From Spirogloea muscicola (lineage: Eukaryota > Streptophyta > Zygnematophyceae > Spirogloeales > Spirogloeaceae): a stretch of DNA of 64,000 nt. Positions 1 through 12,934 of the stretch are shown in pieces. The notes beneath the pieces were generated by a model. That model had not been told where the DNA came from, did no database searches, and saw nothing but the letters and a program-made list of their open reading frames with translations. Where the stretch lies: contig WELB01000002.1 of assembly GCA_009602725.1 (NCBI GenBank), positions 1,218,185 to 1,282,184 on the forward strand. Reading direction: 5' to 3'. The first letter of the stretch is position 1. Each line of letters begins with the position of its first letter. Position numbers and translations under genes: made by a program.

Positions 1-58
<58 letters not shown>
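1..58. other. poly-A run at window edge, probable assembly artefact
   Basis: An uninterrupted run of 58 A directly abuts a GGC-rich 5' leader and the importin start codon at 77. Three similar runs in this window each touch N bases at GC-rich first exons, so this one is probably also a gap-closing artefact rather than genomic poly-A. Confidence 0.7.
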
Positions 59-61
<3 letters not shown>

Positions 62-76
62 GGCGGCGGCGGCGCG

Positions 77-3000
77 ATGGCGGGCATGGAGGTGACGCAG
101 GTGCTGCTGAACGCGCAGTCGCCGGATGGCGGCGTGCGGCGGCTGGCGGAGGAGAGCCTCAAGGCGTTCCAGGAGCGGAGCCACGCGGCGTTCCTGGCGG
201 CGCTGGCGCTGGAGCTGGGCGCGGAGGAGAAGCCGGTGGACTCGCGGCGCCTGGCGGGGCTCATCCTCAAGAACTCGCTGGACGCCAAGGAGGCGGCGCG
301 CAAGGCCGACTACGCGCAGCGCTGGGTGGGCGTGGAGCCCGCCGTGAAGGCGCAGGTCAAGGCCGCGCTGCTGCGCACGCTGCCGTCCGCCGTGCACGAC
401 GCGCGGCACACGGCGGCGCAGGTGATCGCCAAGGTGGCCGCCATCGAGCTGCCGCGCGGCGAGTGGATGGAGCTCGTGGCCAGCCTGCTGGCCAACATGG
501 GCGGCCCGGGGCGGGAGCAGCCGGCGCACGTCAAGGAGAGCACGCTGGAGACGCTGGGCTACGTGTGCGAGGAGATCTCGTCGGACGTGCTGCAGCAGGA
601 GCAGGTCAACAGCGTGCTCACCGCCGTCGTCCAGGGCATGAACAAGAACGAGCCGAACGTGGACGTGCGGCTGGCGGCCACCCGGGCGCTCTACAACGCC
701 CTCGACTTCGCGCAGACCAACTTCGAGAACGACATGGAGCGCAACTACATCATGCAGGTCATCTGTGAGGCGACCCTGAGCACCGACATCCGCGTACGCC
801 AGGCGGCCTTCGAGTGCCTCGTCTCCATCGCATCCACGTACTACGAGAAGCTCTCGACTTACATGCAGGTCTGGTTCTCTCCCGCAGCTTCCCATGGCTG
901 CAACTTGCACGACGACCCACATGTGGTCTAGTACGATGTGGTGGATGGGCTTCATTGGGCTCGCATCCTTGGACTGCATTGCTCCTCCATTGACTCTTAG
1001 CGTTGAGGTTAGACATTGAGACGGTCGGCCTCGTGCTGTGCAGGACATCTTCGTGATCACGTCGAAAGCGGCGAGGGAGGACGAAGAGCCGGTGGCGCTG
1101 CAGGCCATAGAGCTCTGGTCGACCATCTGCGACGAGGAGATTGAGATTCAGGAGGAGTACACGGGCGACTCGGAGGTGACGAACTTCAACTTCATCAAGC
1201 AGGCCCTCCCTGCGCTGGTTCCCATGCTGCTCGAGACGCTCACCAAGCAGCAGGAGGACCAGGACACAGAGGAGGGAGCGTGGAACCTCTCCATGGCCGG
1301 TGGCACCTGCTTGGGGCTCGTGGCGCGCACTGTGGGGGACGACATTGTCCCGCTGGTGATGCCCTTCGTCCAGGAGAACATCACGAAGCCCGACTGGCGC
1401 TGCAGAGAGGCTGCCACCTATGCATTTGGGTCAATCTTGGAAGGCCCGTCTCTGGAGAAGCTCATGCCCCTGGTCAACATGGCCCTCAACTTCATGCTCC
1501 ACGCGATGAAGGATGAGAACAACCACGTGAAAGACACGACTGCGTGGACGCTGGGGCGAATATTCGAGTTCCTGCATGGCCCCTCCATTGACACTCCCGT
1601 CATCACCCCTACCAACCTCCCAACCATTCTTGGGGTCCTCATCGAAAGCATTAAGGACGCAGCAAATGTGGCGGAAAAAGTGTGTGGAGCCCTCTACTTT
1701 CTTGCTCAGGGTTACGAGGAGACCGGGGGAGCAAGCTCTCCTCTGTCGCCATACTTCCAAGGCATTGTTCTCGCGCTCCTTGCTACCACAGACAGGGAAG
1801 ATGCTGGAGAGTCCCAGTTGCGCTCCTCTGCGTACGAGACTCTCAATGAGGTTGTCCGGTGCTCGACGGAAGACACGTCGAATATTGTAGTGCAGCTGGT
1901 CCCTGTAGTTATGCAGAAACTCGATCAGACCCTGCAGATGCAGATCGTCTCGACAGATGATAGGGAGAAACAGAGCGAGCTGCAAGCTCTTCTCTGTGGG
2001 GTTCTGCAGGTTAGCATACAGAAGCTGGGTTCAAGTGATGCAACAAAGTACGGGATAGTGCAGTTTGCAGATCAGATGATGAGCTTGTTCCTACGAGTAT
2101 TCGCCTGCCGAAGTGCCACGGTGCATGAGGAAGCGATGCTGGCAATCGGAGCACTTGCTTATGCAACTGGTGCAGACTTCGGGAAGTACATGGCGGTGCG
2201 TACCTGTTTGCTGTACATAGGCACAATCAAGCAACTCCTATGTGCCTTGAAGTAGCTCCTCTGATGATTGCTTCTGGCTGCCTGTATTTGCTTACACTAG
2301 AGTACAATACAAGAGCTTGCACCTCGAGCATCTATTGTAGGGATCTGTGTGTGTCACTTGTCCCTCTGCTCAAAGCTCTTCCAGGCTGCAGCCTCTATCG
2401 GAAGACTCGTCAGCACTGAGGTCTGAGATTGTCCATTTTGGCTGGTCTTGCAGGAGTTTTACAAATACTTGGAGATGGGCTTGCAGAATTTTGAGGAGTA
2501 TCAGGTGCCCTTCCCCAGACTTAACAAGGCTGGCTTCTATATCGTCATTGGTCTGTGTGTATGGTGCTTGTCATGATTAGGAACTGCTTCGCTGCTTAGA
2601 GTTCCTTCTTGTGAGCACAATTGCTCCGTGGTAATGTTGGCCAGTTAATCACCATCAATGAGACGAAATTTCTCTAAGTAGCTGTGCCTTTCCTTCCTGT
2701 CTTGGGACAGCCTGATTTTGCCCTTTGAAGGTTCTGATTGCTAGGGGAGTGTGTGCTGCTCTACAGGTCTGCGCAGTTACGGTGGGTGTTGTAGGTGACA
2801 TATGCCGAGCACTGGATGACAAGGTGCTGCCATACTGTGATGGCATCATGACACAGTTGCTCCAGGATTTATCCAGTAACCAATTGCACCGCAGCGTGAA
2901 GCCTCCAATTTTCTCCTGCTTTGGAGATATTGCGCTAGCAATTGGAGAGCATTTTGAGAAGTACCTGTCCTACGCTATGCCCATGCTTCAGAGTGCTGCA

Positions 3001-3529
3001 GAACTTTCGGCCTCGCACCATACAGCTGGAGATGATGAGCTGATTGAGTATAATAATCAACTGCGAGCCGGCATCTTCGAGGCATACTCTGGAATTTTTC
3101 AGGGCTTCAAAAGCACGAAGCCAGAGATCATGAGCCCGTTCGCTGAGCATATCCTTTTCTTCATAGAGAATGTCTTCAATGATAAGGATAGGTAAGCACC
3201 TCCCACGTCCACACAGACGACTCCATCCTACAGATTGTGCTCTTTGCAGATGTCTGAGACATGCCGGCCGAAATATGTTCAGAGAGAAGGCCATCCATCT
3301 TACAAGTAGCCGAGTGTCATGTGCATGCAGGGATGAACTGGTCACCAAGGCTGCAATTGGTGTTATGGGCGACTTGGCCGACACACTGGGAACTTCTGCA
3401 GCCCAGTTATTTGCGCAACACCCATTCTATAGGGAGTTCATTGAGGAGTGCTTGCAATTCGATGACCCTCAATTGAAAGACACGGCAGAGTGGGCACAAG
3501 GAGCCATCTCCCGACTAGTCAGCAGCTGA
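77..3529 (+). CDS. KPNB1: importin subunit beta-1 (karyopherin beta-1), complete
   Basis: Nuclear import receptor that carries cargo (often through importin alpha) across the nuclear pore and releases it on binding Ran-GTP. Five exons: 77-868, 1044-2195, 2454-2504, 2767-3191, 3331-3529, all GT-AG, giving 872 residues, the usual size for importin beta-1. The N-terminal importin-beta domain (IPVDSRRLAGLILKN-like, here KPVDSRRLAGLILKN) is near residue 55. HEAT repeats follow, including EGAWNLSMAGGTCLGLVA, PDWRCREAATYAFGSILEG and NNHVKDTTAWTLGRIFEFL, all strongly conserved. The C-terminal exon contains AQHPFYREFIEECLQFDDP. The start is the first ATG after the GC-rich leader; MAGMEV gives a second in-frame ATG three codons on. 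The first exon is much more GC-rich than the later ones, a trend seen across the window. The identification is firm; the organism's own exon 3 (51 bases) is short but keeps frame. Confidence 0.95.
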
Positions 3530-4113
3530 GTCATTCCAAGGACTGGCTGACAGCACTTAGGCCTAGAGCAGGGACCAATTCGCCCGAGCTCCTGTCAGCC
3601 GCCACATTGATTGTAGTCCAAGTAGTCAGCTTCCCCTGTGAATAGTTCATTACTGGTCACGTTCAGCGTGCCGCTAAAATTTTGGAAGCGGAGAGGACGC
3701 AGATTGCCTCGCCAACGACCACCCGCCTAACCCCCCAGCAATATGTCTCCTGTCTAGCGATTCCATTTGAGCGCAAGCCCTCATGACGCAGCAGTTTATC
3801 CAATAACTTCAAGCAGCAGCTGGACAAGCCGTGCAGAATCTGCTCTGTGGAGTAATTGAGCGTCGCTCTCAAAGTATGAGGTCGTGGAGCCCAGTGGAGA
3901 TGGTTATGCTTTGGGCGTTGGCAGATAAAGAGAAGGTGGGAGCAGGGACTGGCCTGGAGGGCACGGCAGAGCGAGAGAGAGACGGATAATCCGCAGGCCC
4001 TATTGACGCGCTCCCGTTCCTGCGTGTCGCGGGGTTAGTGGGGAAAGACGGTGGGGTGGGCTGTTTGCTGCACCTTCCGGTCGTTGGAATCGTGAATTCG
4101 CAGGTTCAAAAGC
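3530..4113. other. intergenic, importin 3' region to DRP5B 5' region
   Basis: About 580 bases between two same-strand genes. It should hold the importin 3' UTR and the DRP5B promoter. I see no open frame with family resemblance, no clear repeat and no RNA gene. Confidence 0.5.
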
Positions 4114-7100
4114 ATGTCAACGGCCGCTGGCCAAAAGTATCTGCAGACCCGTGGATGCATGGGCAGGTGGAACCCGACTGCGTTTAGCGGCCACTGGTCA
4201 GCCAGGCTGCAGCACTGCAGCCTCGGCGGGCTCCGCCAGGCCGCCGCTGCCGCCGCCGTCGCCGGGCGCACGCGCGATCTGGAAAAGTCGAGGACACAGT
4301 GTTCTATCTCTGCTGCAGTGATGCCCGCTCCGCCGGCCGCTCCGGGCGCCCGGGCCGAGCGGTGGCTGGCGGCGCAGGCGACAGCACCGCATGCGAATGG
4401 ACCTGCTGGCGTGAACGAGCTCACAGGGGCGTCCACGGAGTCGTCATCTGCGTTCTCCCACTCTCGTAGCAGGCGGCTCATGGCGGAGGCGCTCGCAGCC
4501 GCCAGGGCACGCAGCCGCTCGGTTGCTCAGCAGCCCTCCCTTCTGCTTCCTGAGTGCTACTATCCGGCTTGCAGCAACGAGAAACTGTACGAGGCATACA
4601 GGGACTTGCACAGCCTAGCTCAGGACTTCCGGAAGCCCTTCGATACCCCAGCTATCCTCGTAGTCGGTCACCAGACGGATGGCAAGAGCGCTTTGATTGA
4701 GGCTCTCATGGGATTCCAGTTTAATCACGTTGGAGGAGGGACGAAGACAAGGAGACCAATTGAGCTTCAAATGAAGTACGACCCTGCTTGCGCAGAGCCC
4801 CGGTGCTTTCTCATCACCGATGATCGGCCACCAAAGGAAGTAGAGCAGACTCTTGAGGAACTTCAGGTACAAATATATGTGCAGAGGACATAACAGTGGA
4901 TACTACGCTCACATATGATTCATGAGTCGTCGATGAAACACATGCTGCCTCCTTGAAGGCTAATTACGTGTGCTGCATACTGATGCAGGCGTACATTGAG
5001 GCTGAAAACCTGCGCCTGGAAAAAGAAGCATGTCAGCTCTGGGCAAAGGAGATCATTGTGAAGATCGATTACAGGTTCTGCCCAAATCTAACCATCATTG
5101 ATACACCAGGATTGATTGCTGCAGCACCTGGAAGAAGGAACTCGTCCCTGCAGGTCAGAGTCGCGCTTTGTGGTTGCGTCAATGGTTTGACTCTCAGAAG
5201 ACGAATGCTCATCATTGCTGCCTTGTATGCTTAAAAATGAAAATTGACTCACTAACTAACACCTATCCTGGTCAAACAATACTCGCTACATCAGGCACAA
5301 GCAAAGGCAATTGAGGTTCTTGTCCGAAGCAAGATGCAGCAGCGAGAAGTTATCATCTTATGCCTCGAAGACTGCAGCGACTGGAGCAATGCCACAACAA
5401 GGAGAGTTGTCATGATGGTAAAATCGCAAGGACTGTGCAAGGATTTGCGGTCCATGCCGCCTTTCATAGCGCAACCTCTGTTGTATTCCAGGCTCTGTTG
5501 TCTGCTTGGCGTCTTCTGCAAAAATCCGTCGGGGTTGACCGCTTGCACATCGACGTGCTCCTATTACAGATGGATCCTGAGTTGTCTCGAACAGTCATAG
5601 TATCAAGCAAGCTGGACACAAGGATTCCACAATTTGCCAGGGCAGCTGACGTTGAGCTATTCTTGCGCCCGCCTTTACAATTGTTTCATCACCAAGTACT
5701 TGGTGACGGACCATTCTTTACTTCAGTACCATCTGGCAGAGTTGGCACTGGCAAAGACTGCACTTATTCGTCAAACGAGCAATTTCGTGAGGTGCGTGCA
5801 AGAGATTGGTTATGACTTCTTCCTCCTAACTGTCATACTGTATCAGAACCTTTGTTGAAGTACCCTACCACTTACATCAACCGTATACATGACAATAAGG
5901 ATGCAATCTCAATAGAGCAAGCCGGATGACCTGACTAAGACTCGCCGCTGCCACCCTAAATCCTCCCTAAACCCGTGTTGCAGGGTTCAGGGTGATGTTG
6001 TTGGGGTATACAAAATTGATGTATATACTATACACATTCCAATGTAAGTAGAGGTTTTCATGGCTTTGCTAAGAACGCAAGACACTGAAAGGCAGGCTTG
6101 CTTATGAGCAGTGTTGCTATGTTGTACAGGCTGTGGCCTCTCGTGAGGCTCAGGATGTTGCAGCATTGGAGGAGAAGTTGGATCGGCAGCTTGCAGTAGA
6201 GGAGCGTGCACATGTTGGAGTTAGCCGGTTGCGTTGGTTCTTGGAACAGCTACTCCAGCGCAGGTCTTGACAAGCATTGCTTGTTCTGCATGAATAAGCT
6301 TGGATAAGGGTGCTTTGCTGGTGGCTCGAGATCATTGAATTAACTGCTTTCTAGAAAGAAATGTTGTGCTGGATGTCATGGATCCCATCACATTGACCGA
6401 AGCAGGTACATGGAGAGCGTCCCTTCAATTGTTCCGCTATTGGATAATGAGTATCGCACTGTAGCTCTGAAGCTCAACAGTACCAATGAGGAGCTCAGGT
6501 ACTCGTTATGCAGTCAGTCCTTGAAGACCTCAGATACTTCTAATAACGACTTGCCAGGAAATGGATCATCGACTGCGAGATCAGACAATGTACTAATAGC
6601 ATGCCTGTCACGTGCAGCAATCTGGATAGCATGAAGCTGAAGGATCGAGGCAGCAACTTCCGAGACGCTTTCTTGCAGAAGGTGTCACCTTCAGCCTCTC
6701 CAAGTACAGAGCATTTAGTAGGATGAGAAGTGATAGCTTTTGTTTCTCGAAAGTCAATGATGTTTCTATGTATCACAAAGCTGTTGGACCACAGACCATC
6801 ACCAGAGATAGGCCTCTGCTGTGACTAACTTACTACCGCTGATGTCTCCAGCTATCTCAGCTGTTGAAAGGAACGATAGCAGCCCCCACAAAGGAATATG
6901 GTATCAGTATCTTAGCACTTTCATTAACCATCCCGACTAATGCTTGACGTGCACATGCTCTTATGTAAGAGACTCGTAGATTGGCTTACCTCTTTCATGT
7001 TCTCGCAGTAACAGGTATGTATTCCATATTGATGATCGCGTGCTCAGGGGAGACACTACAGGATGAGCGGGTTCATGGTGGTGCCTTCGTGGGAAGTGAT

Positions 7101-9539
7101 GGATTGCAGTTAAACCAGAAATACATGCCGGTGCGCTGAACGACAGCTTGTATAATAAATGCTGCACTTTCTGCCTGCCGATGCGCCTAGATTCCTTGGG
7201 TATTAGGCCGTCTATCTAGAATTGCATGGCTGTCCACATCACCACCATTCAACCACAGCTCAGACCCGGAATCAACACATCAGAGAACTGCATATACGCT
7301 TCTCCAGCTTGTCAGAGAGCTTGCTTGCTGTATATAAACTTCCCAGCATTTGCTGTCAAATTGGATGTGGTGGTCTTTGCAGAATGCCAGCATGCGCTTG
7401 TATGGAGGTGCTCAATATCATAGGGCTATGGCAGAATTTCGTTTCCTTGTTGGAGCTGTTAAATGCCCAGCCATCAGTCGTGAGGAGATCGTAAATGCTT
7501 GTGGTGTGGAGGACATACACGATGGCACAAATTATTTCAGGTATCACTAAATAGTAGAACTGCTCTCTTTTTTAGGGCCTAGTATATCCTGGTTGGATGC
7601 TGCATCTGACTCGTGGATCTCATGATGCTCCCAGCTTGACGCCAGTGGTGGTCATGTATCATGCGCTTCAGGGTCTGAGGTCTGATGCGCGTAATGGTTA
7701 CACGCGACACTGCAGGACAGCTTGTGTGATTGCAGTTGCCAAGGCTCGTGACGTCTTCGAGCCCTTCTTACACCAGGTTCTTTAGCAAAATTCATGAGCT
7801 TGTTGCACATCGGACATACTCGAAGACGAGATGTAGAGCATGATACTTCAACATGCAGTTGCTAAAGCAGCTGCGCCAGCACTTCCATGTAACACTCAGT
7901 GCTTCATGTTTTATCTTGGCATCTATTTGGCAGCTAGGACATCGGCTGTCACATCTTCTGAAGCGCCTACTACCAATTGCCGTGTACCTACTGCAGGTCA
8001 CAACAGTAACTATGTAACTTATAGCAAATCGTACACATTGCTAAGCTCCAGTTAGAATATATGATGCGCATGTTGTTTCCCTGTACAATGAAACACCAGA
8101 TTCAAGTGCTGTGGGCAAGCATCTAAGATGTCATTTAATTTGCAGAGAGATGGAGAATACTTAAATGGTCATGACATGTTCATGAAAAAGGTGTCTGCAT
8201 CCTTCCAGATTTTCGTAGACGTATCGGAGAGAAGTTGTCGAGAAAGGTAACCTTCGATGCATGTGTTCTGCTATAGCATACCGTGGGCACAGTCGTCCAA
8301 AACGAGCATCAATGGTCTGCTGCAAGCATTCTGCGAGCTTTTGATGCATGTATATGCTCAACAGGTGCATGGAGGACTTGATGAGCACAACTCGCTACGT
8401 GACATGGTCCATACATAACAAGGTTACTTAGAGAGTTTCTTGATCAACACTCAATGACAGAGACTTGTAAAGGAATTCAGGATTTTTTGAAGGAATTAAT
8501 GCTTCAGAGTGCCCCTTGAGCTCTGCCGTATGCAGAGTCATGCTGACCTCCGTCACAAATGTGGTGCCAGAATCGGTCGGCCCTGATATCATTCTTGGAA
8601 TCATTTGCGAAAGACCCAGCAAAGACTTTTGAAAGCACGTCAGCGGCAATGTCTGGATTACCATCGGAAGGAAGACCCCATTCCAATTGCAACTTGGTTG
8701 AAGCTGCCACAGCCTTGGCAGGTGGTTTTGAGCATTCTCAGACTCCTCAAGCACGCCTTGTCAATCTCTTGGAGAGCACCCTCTGGAACAGAAGACTGGC
8801 ACCTACATCCGAGGATATCGTCAACGCCCTCGTACAGCAGATCTTCGGAGGCATTCGTGAGCACTTCGTTGCTGCCGCTGAGCTAAAGGTGATCCCTATC
8901 TCATATGCCAAAGGATTGCCTTTATTGAATTTTCAAGATGGCATCGTTGTCTTGTTTACACTGATTTCGAGACGCTCACTTAAAAGCATTGAGCTGCCTT
9001 GACAAGTTGCCATCTCTGCAGTTCAACTGTTTCTTCCTTATGCCCTTTATCGACAAGTTCCCAACTCAGCTTCGAAGAGACTTGGAGGCAGCATACGAGG
9101 ATGATGTGGACGGCATTTTTGACATCACTCAAGTACGTCAGGCTCTCAAGCAAGGGAAGACTGAACTGGAGCTTGAGCTGCGAAGGGTATGCCAAACAGC
9201 AGCTACGAACTCCCAAGCAGTCTTGCGTATTAAGGGCAGTCCGCGTGCACATGTTGAGCAATCAGACATTCCACAATGTGCAGAAAGTGGTGTATGCATC
9301 TGGTCATTCTTGACCGAAACCGTGATTGTCCAAGCGCATGGCTGACTACGTGTGACACTGAGAAGCGCATCCCATCTTCCTTCATGCAGGTCGAGAAGCT
9401 ACAGGAAAAGTTTGCTGGCATTCACCATCATCTCAGCACGCAGGCAGCAGTTCCTCAGCAAAAGGACTTGGTTGATGAGGTGGGCGGGCACAGCAGGGCA
9501 GACCCTTACGACCCTGACATGCTGCCAGCTACGGCATAG
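4114..9539 (+). CDS. DRP5B: dynamin-related protein 5B / ARC5, plastid and peroxisome division GTPase
   Basis: Large GTPase that assembles on the cytosolic face of the plastid outer envelope and drives the last constriction step; in plants it also acts in peroxisome division. Seventeen exons: 4114-4866, 4989-5153, 5295-5417, 5570-5791, 6130-6263, 6406-6498, 6618-6681, 6852-6900, 7048-7130, 7383-7540, 7716-7776, 7934-7996, 8146-8246, 8365-8422, 8571-8888, 9022-9186, 9390-9539. Phases close to give 919 residues from 4114. Visible motifs: P-loop GHQTDGKSALIEA, switch TKTRRP, DTPGL, and the G4 segment SSKLDTRIP. The middle and C-terminal parts match ARC5 closely (ALMGFQFNHVGGGTKTRRP, MRLYGGAQYHRAMAEFRFLV, REEIVNACGVEDIHDGTNY). 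The N-terminus is uncertain: ATG 4114 adds about 69 unfamiliar residues over an in-frame ATG at 4321. Many exons are very small (49, 58, 61, 63, 64 bases). Confidence 0.95.
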
Positions 9540-9540
9540 T

Positions 9541-9762
9541 ATCAGATCCTTCTACATCGAGCTAGCAGGCATTATTGCAGCATACCTGATCTCGTGGATA
9601 GGCAATGAATCGTGGCTTAGCTATGTGATAAGGACAATTGTTCTACTCGGAGTAGAATATGCAGCAAGGCAGTCGGGCCTGTCGTGGCTACCAAGATCTC
9701 TGTCAGCAATGTATGTGCTGTTGATCCTCACAGTGTCCTACAGCACGACAATCATTATATAG
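9541..9762 (+). other. hydrophobic open frame just after the DRP5B stop, unrecognised
   Basis: A reading frame different from that of DRP5B stays open across 9352-9762. Its part beyond the DRP5B stop encodes a strikingly membrane-like stretch, including FYIELAGIIAAYLISWI, IRTIVLLGVEYAA and AMYVLLILTVSYSTTIII. It lacks its own convincing start codon after 9540. It could be an exon of an alternative transcript, a decayed gene or chance. I recognise no family. Confidence 0.25.
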
Positions 9763-10661
9763 GTCGTCAAGCTGGTCAGTCAACACGTCCGTGTGAAGGT
9801 TTCTAAAGTTCCGCTGCGACTGTTGAATTCTCTGCATCATTTAAGGTCGTCCAGTGGGCCAACTACTGTGGCTGGCCAACCGCAAAAGGCAGTCGGAGTG
9901 CTTGGCTGATTTGGCCCTTCAAGCCAAGTCGACTGCCGACAACAACTCCACAGAAGAGCAACACAACTGATGCCTTCACGTTGTTTTGCAGCCTAGTTAT
10001 AGCTCGTCTTCTTGGGATATGCTCGAAGCATTCTAATGGTAAATTTGTCGTTCTTCTCGGGCTTGTCATCCACGCCTTTGCAATAGCCGTGATGACATAG
10101 TTTTTTTCATAACACATGTTGCTACTTGTGCAATATTTGTCATTAGTTCAGGGATATCGTGCAGGCGGCCGACAAGCAATCTCAAAGGAAGAATCTGTTG
10201 ATGTCAGCGTACCAGTCTAAATGAGGCAGTTATTCATAGGCTCTTGACGCCAGACTCATCTCTTTCAGCCCCAGGAGTGCAAGCCCTGCGTACGCTGGTG
10301 CATGTGCTATGGCCCCGGTGCTTTTCAATGACCTTTACATCTAACCATGTGATCACTTTTTATGAGCACTTGGAGGAGCAAATGAAGCGCTACCAAAGGG
10401 CCGGCACCGCGAGGGCTTAGGGTCCTGCGAGGTCTCTTGGCCAGGTCCAGGAGCTGGAGGTCTTTGCCGGAAGTCATTCAGAGCGAGTACTCCATGCTGA
10501 CCGTGGAGCGCGGCGGAGAGGTACGCGTTGAGCTTTTTGTTTTGCGAGGAGGAGAGAGGAGGGGCGCAGTGAATACGAAGCAAGAGGGAGGCTAAGCAAG
10601 CAGCAGCATTTGAGAGGGCCAGCCTCGCCGCTCGCCCTTGGGCTGGTCGCGACGGCCACCG

Positions 10662-10664
<3 letters not shown>
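9763..10664. other. intergenic, nothing recognised
   Basis: No frame with family resemblance on either strand and no obvious repeat before the CT tract. Probably the 3' flank of DRP5B and unannotated spacer. Confidence 0.4.

Positions 10665-10740
<76 letters not shown>
10665..10740. repeat. (CT)38 microsatellite
   Basis: An uninterrupted dinucleotide repeat of about 38 CT units. It opens artefactual frames on both strands (Leu-Ser one way, Arg-Glu the other), which I do not regard as genes. Confidence 0.97.
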
Positions 10741-10747
<7 letters not shown>

Positions 10748-11040
10748 CTAACCATGCTTTGGTTCAGTCCCCTTCCAGCCTGGCTTCGTCATTCCTGGCG
10801 GCCTTTTCAAGGGTGATTGATGTGAGAAGATAGCAAAGTTGACTCCTTATTAAGTGACACTCATGAGTCTGGACGATCCGGAGAGCAGCAGCTTGTAAAA
10901 TCCCGGCAAGCTCATCTAGGACACAGTATAGGAGTGGTCAATGCCCCGGAGCAGAGGCTTGGCTAAAGCAGGTGCATTGTCTGAATGAATAAGGCAGGCA
11001 TTGACCACTGGCGGTTTGGCACCAACTGGGTGCAGGAGAT

Positions 11041-12934
11041 CTAGGCGTGGTGGCCAAGCACTCTATTGCCAGGCCCTGGAGGATGGTGACCAGGCACCCT
11101 ATTTGGTGGCAGTGGACAATGGTGGCCAACAACACGGCCTGGCAGGAGGGGCTGGTGGTGGCCGCTCACTCTTTTCGGACTTGGACTCGGTTGGGTGGCT
11201 GTCCGCTTATACTGGGACTGCGGCGATGCTGGAGCATTGGCCTTGGGTGGCCAGGGAGCCTGGGCAAGCCAGGAGGTTGGAGGCTCAGCATGCGACAACG
11301 TGGAAGTAGTCGCGTGAGCTACAGAGGGTGCAGCATCGGGCTGCATGGCAGGCCTGAGGAGAGGGGCCGGGGCTGAGTACTCTGCCGGGCCAGTGGCATA
11401 CTGGTGAGGCGGCTCCGCGGGCTGTGGGGCCGAGGCAAGGGTCACGTGAGGAAGTGGGGGAAGCACGACCAAGGGCGGGAGTCCTGCAGGGTGCCGAGGT
11501 TTCGGCGGCAAGGAGGCGGCAGGGGTCGGCTTCGCCACTCCATGTACAGGCCAAGGCCAGGATGGAGAAGGAAGAAAAGTCGGAGCTGCTGAAGACGACG
11601 CTGGCCAGGACTCCGACGCCATTGGTGCTTGAAATGCTGGCGCAGAGGTAGGAATGTTCTCAGCAACTGGCGTGAGATCAGGGGTGTAGGCGGGAGCCTG
11701 GGAAGTAGCAGTGTTAGACTGGCAGATTTTGGGAGCCCAGCCGATCCGGCCTCTGGCTTGATCCCAAACCATGAGAACATTGTGCTGTTGGATGTTTCCG
11801 ATGATGTTGACGGCAGGGAAACCACGGATGAGCCCGAGGCATGCAGTCTGAGCATCCTTTCGGAAGACGTATTGCTGACCAGAGGAAATGAAGGGCCCCG
11901 TTGAGCCAGTGAAGCGGAATACAAGGGGCGGGAATCTGAAGTCAAATTCCGCTTGGGAAGTTGATGGTACTGGGTAGCAGACAACCGTCCCGTCTTGCAT
12001 GTAGCTTGGAGATTTGAAAGGTACTCCAAAGCTGGCCAGGCTTGCAACGAGTGCGTCGAACACCTCTGGTGAGATTGATGAGAAGGTGGAGCCTGTGTCA
12101 AAGATGATGTGATCCCAGGATGAAGGGGCCACGAAGACTGGAGTAGTTCCTAGGGCCAGGCCACTGACTTGTACACTGTAGAAGGGGTTGAGGGGACTTG
12201 AATCGGTTGGAACGCTGAGGGGCACATAGTCCAACCTCATCTCATCAACGGATGGGTCGCCGAACGTAAGGAGACCGGTGTTGGTCAAGTTTGCATCTCT
12301 CGTTGTCAGGCATGTTGTGAAATGTTCTCCAGTGACTTGCGCCATCTGTATAATCGCTAGACAATGACAATCATGCACGAGCATATATGACGATGGCACA
12401 TTGCATCCAAACTTTCTGAAAATAAGGATCAAGGAAGCACTTATGAAGAGCAACGTAGAGGTCCCAGCTTAACAGACTTGCCCAACAGCTTGCATTGACA
12501 TAGATGGAAGCTGGACATGGAGACGTCTTCCACAAACTAACATACACAGGTCAACAGAAAGGGGATCACCTGACCAGCAAAAGATATCTTGCTAAGACTG
12601 AGGCCCAAAATTCCTCCAACCTTGGAGAAAGTTGTCTGGCTACTGTTACTGCAGCCAAAGGTAAGCGGCAACTGATGCTGCTTGCCTTCGTTGTCTCGCA
12701 AGCTGACAGTCTCCATGCCCAGAGTCCCCTCTGTGCTGGTCTCGTCTCCATACATGATATTATAGTGACAGGCAGCTGTACTATTTGCAGCACATTCGTT
12801 TGCCGAGGTGCTAAAGCCTGACTGCAAGAGATCTGCACAGAAAGGGCTTGAGCAGTCCTCTGTGCTGAAAGTTGACGACTTGGATGGGTCATATGGAGGT
12901 GCTTGTTGAGAGTCGCAGTCCCACAAGGCTTGCA
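11041..12934 (-). CDS. pepsin-like (A1) aspartic protease with long Pro/His-rich tail, 5' end missing
   Basis: Aspartic endopeptidase of the plant A1 type. Two exons are visible, reading leftward: 12570-12934 and 11041-12345, joined by a GT-AG intron. The first visible exon begins just after where the N-terminal catalytic DTG/DSG region should be, with DPSKSSTF, the disulphide-type Cys residues, a flap YGDETSTEGTLG and GGILGLSLSKISFAGQ. The second carries the C-terminal catalytic motif IIFDTGSTFSSI and the fold-closing NIIGNIQQHNVLMVWD and GRIGWAPKICQ. After the protease domain comes a tail of about 230 residues rich in Pro, Ala and Ser, ending in four RVxGHH units. The exon with the first catalytic Asp is not present before the isolated N at 13024, where the STAY-GREEN gene begins on the other strand, so the gene is probably cut by a misjoin. 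Substrate and location are not evident; no signal peptide can be judged. Confidence 0.85.

Noticed and set aside
5950-5980. CCCTAAA-like words in a DRP5B intron as telomere repeat
   Set aside because: Only two imperfect, separated words; unlike the tandem run at 58674.
10474-10816. Open frames of 68-93 codons through the CT tract
   Set aside because: They consist of Leu-Ser or Arg-Glu repeats made by the dinucleotide repeat and have no conserved flanks.
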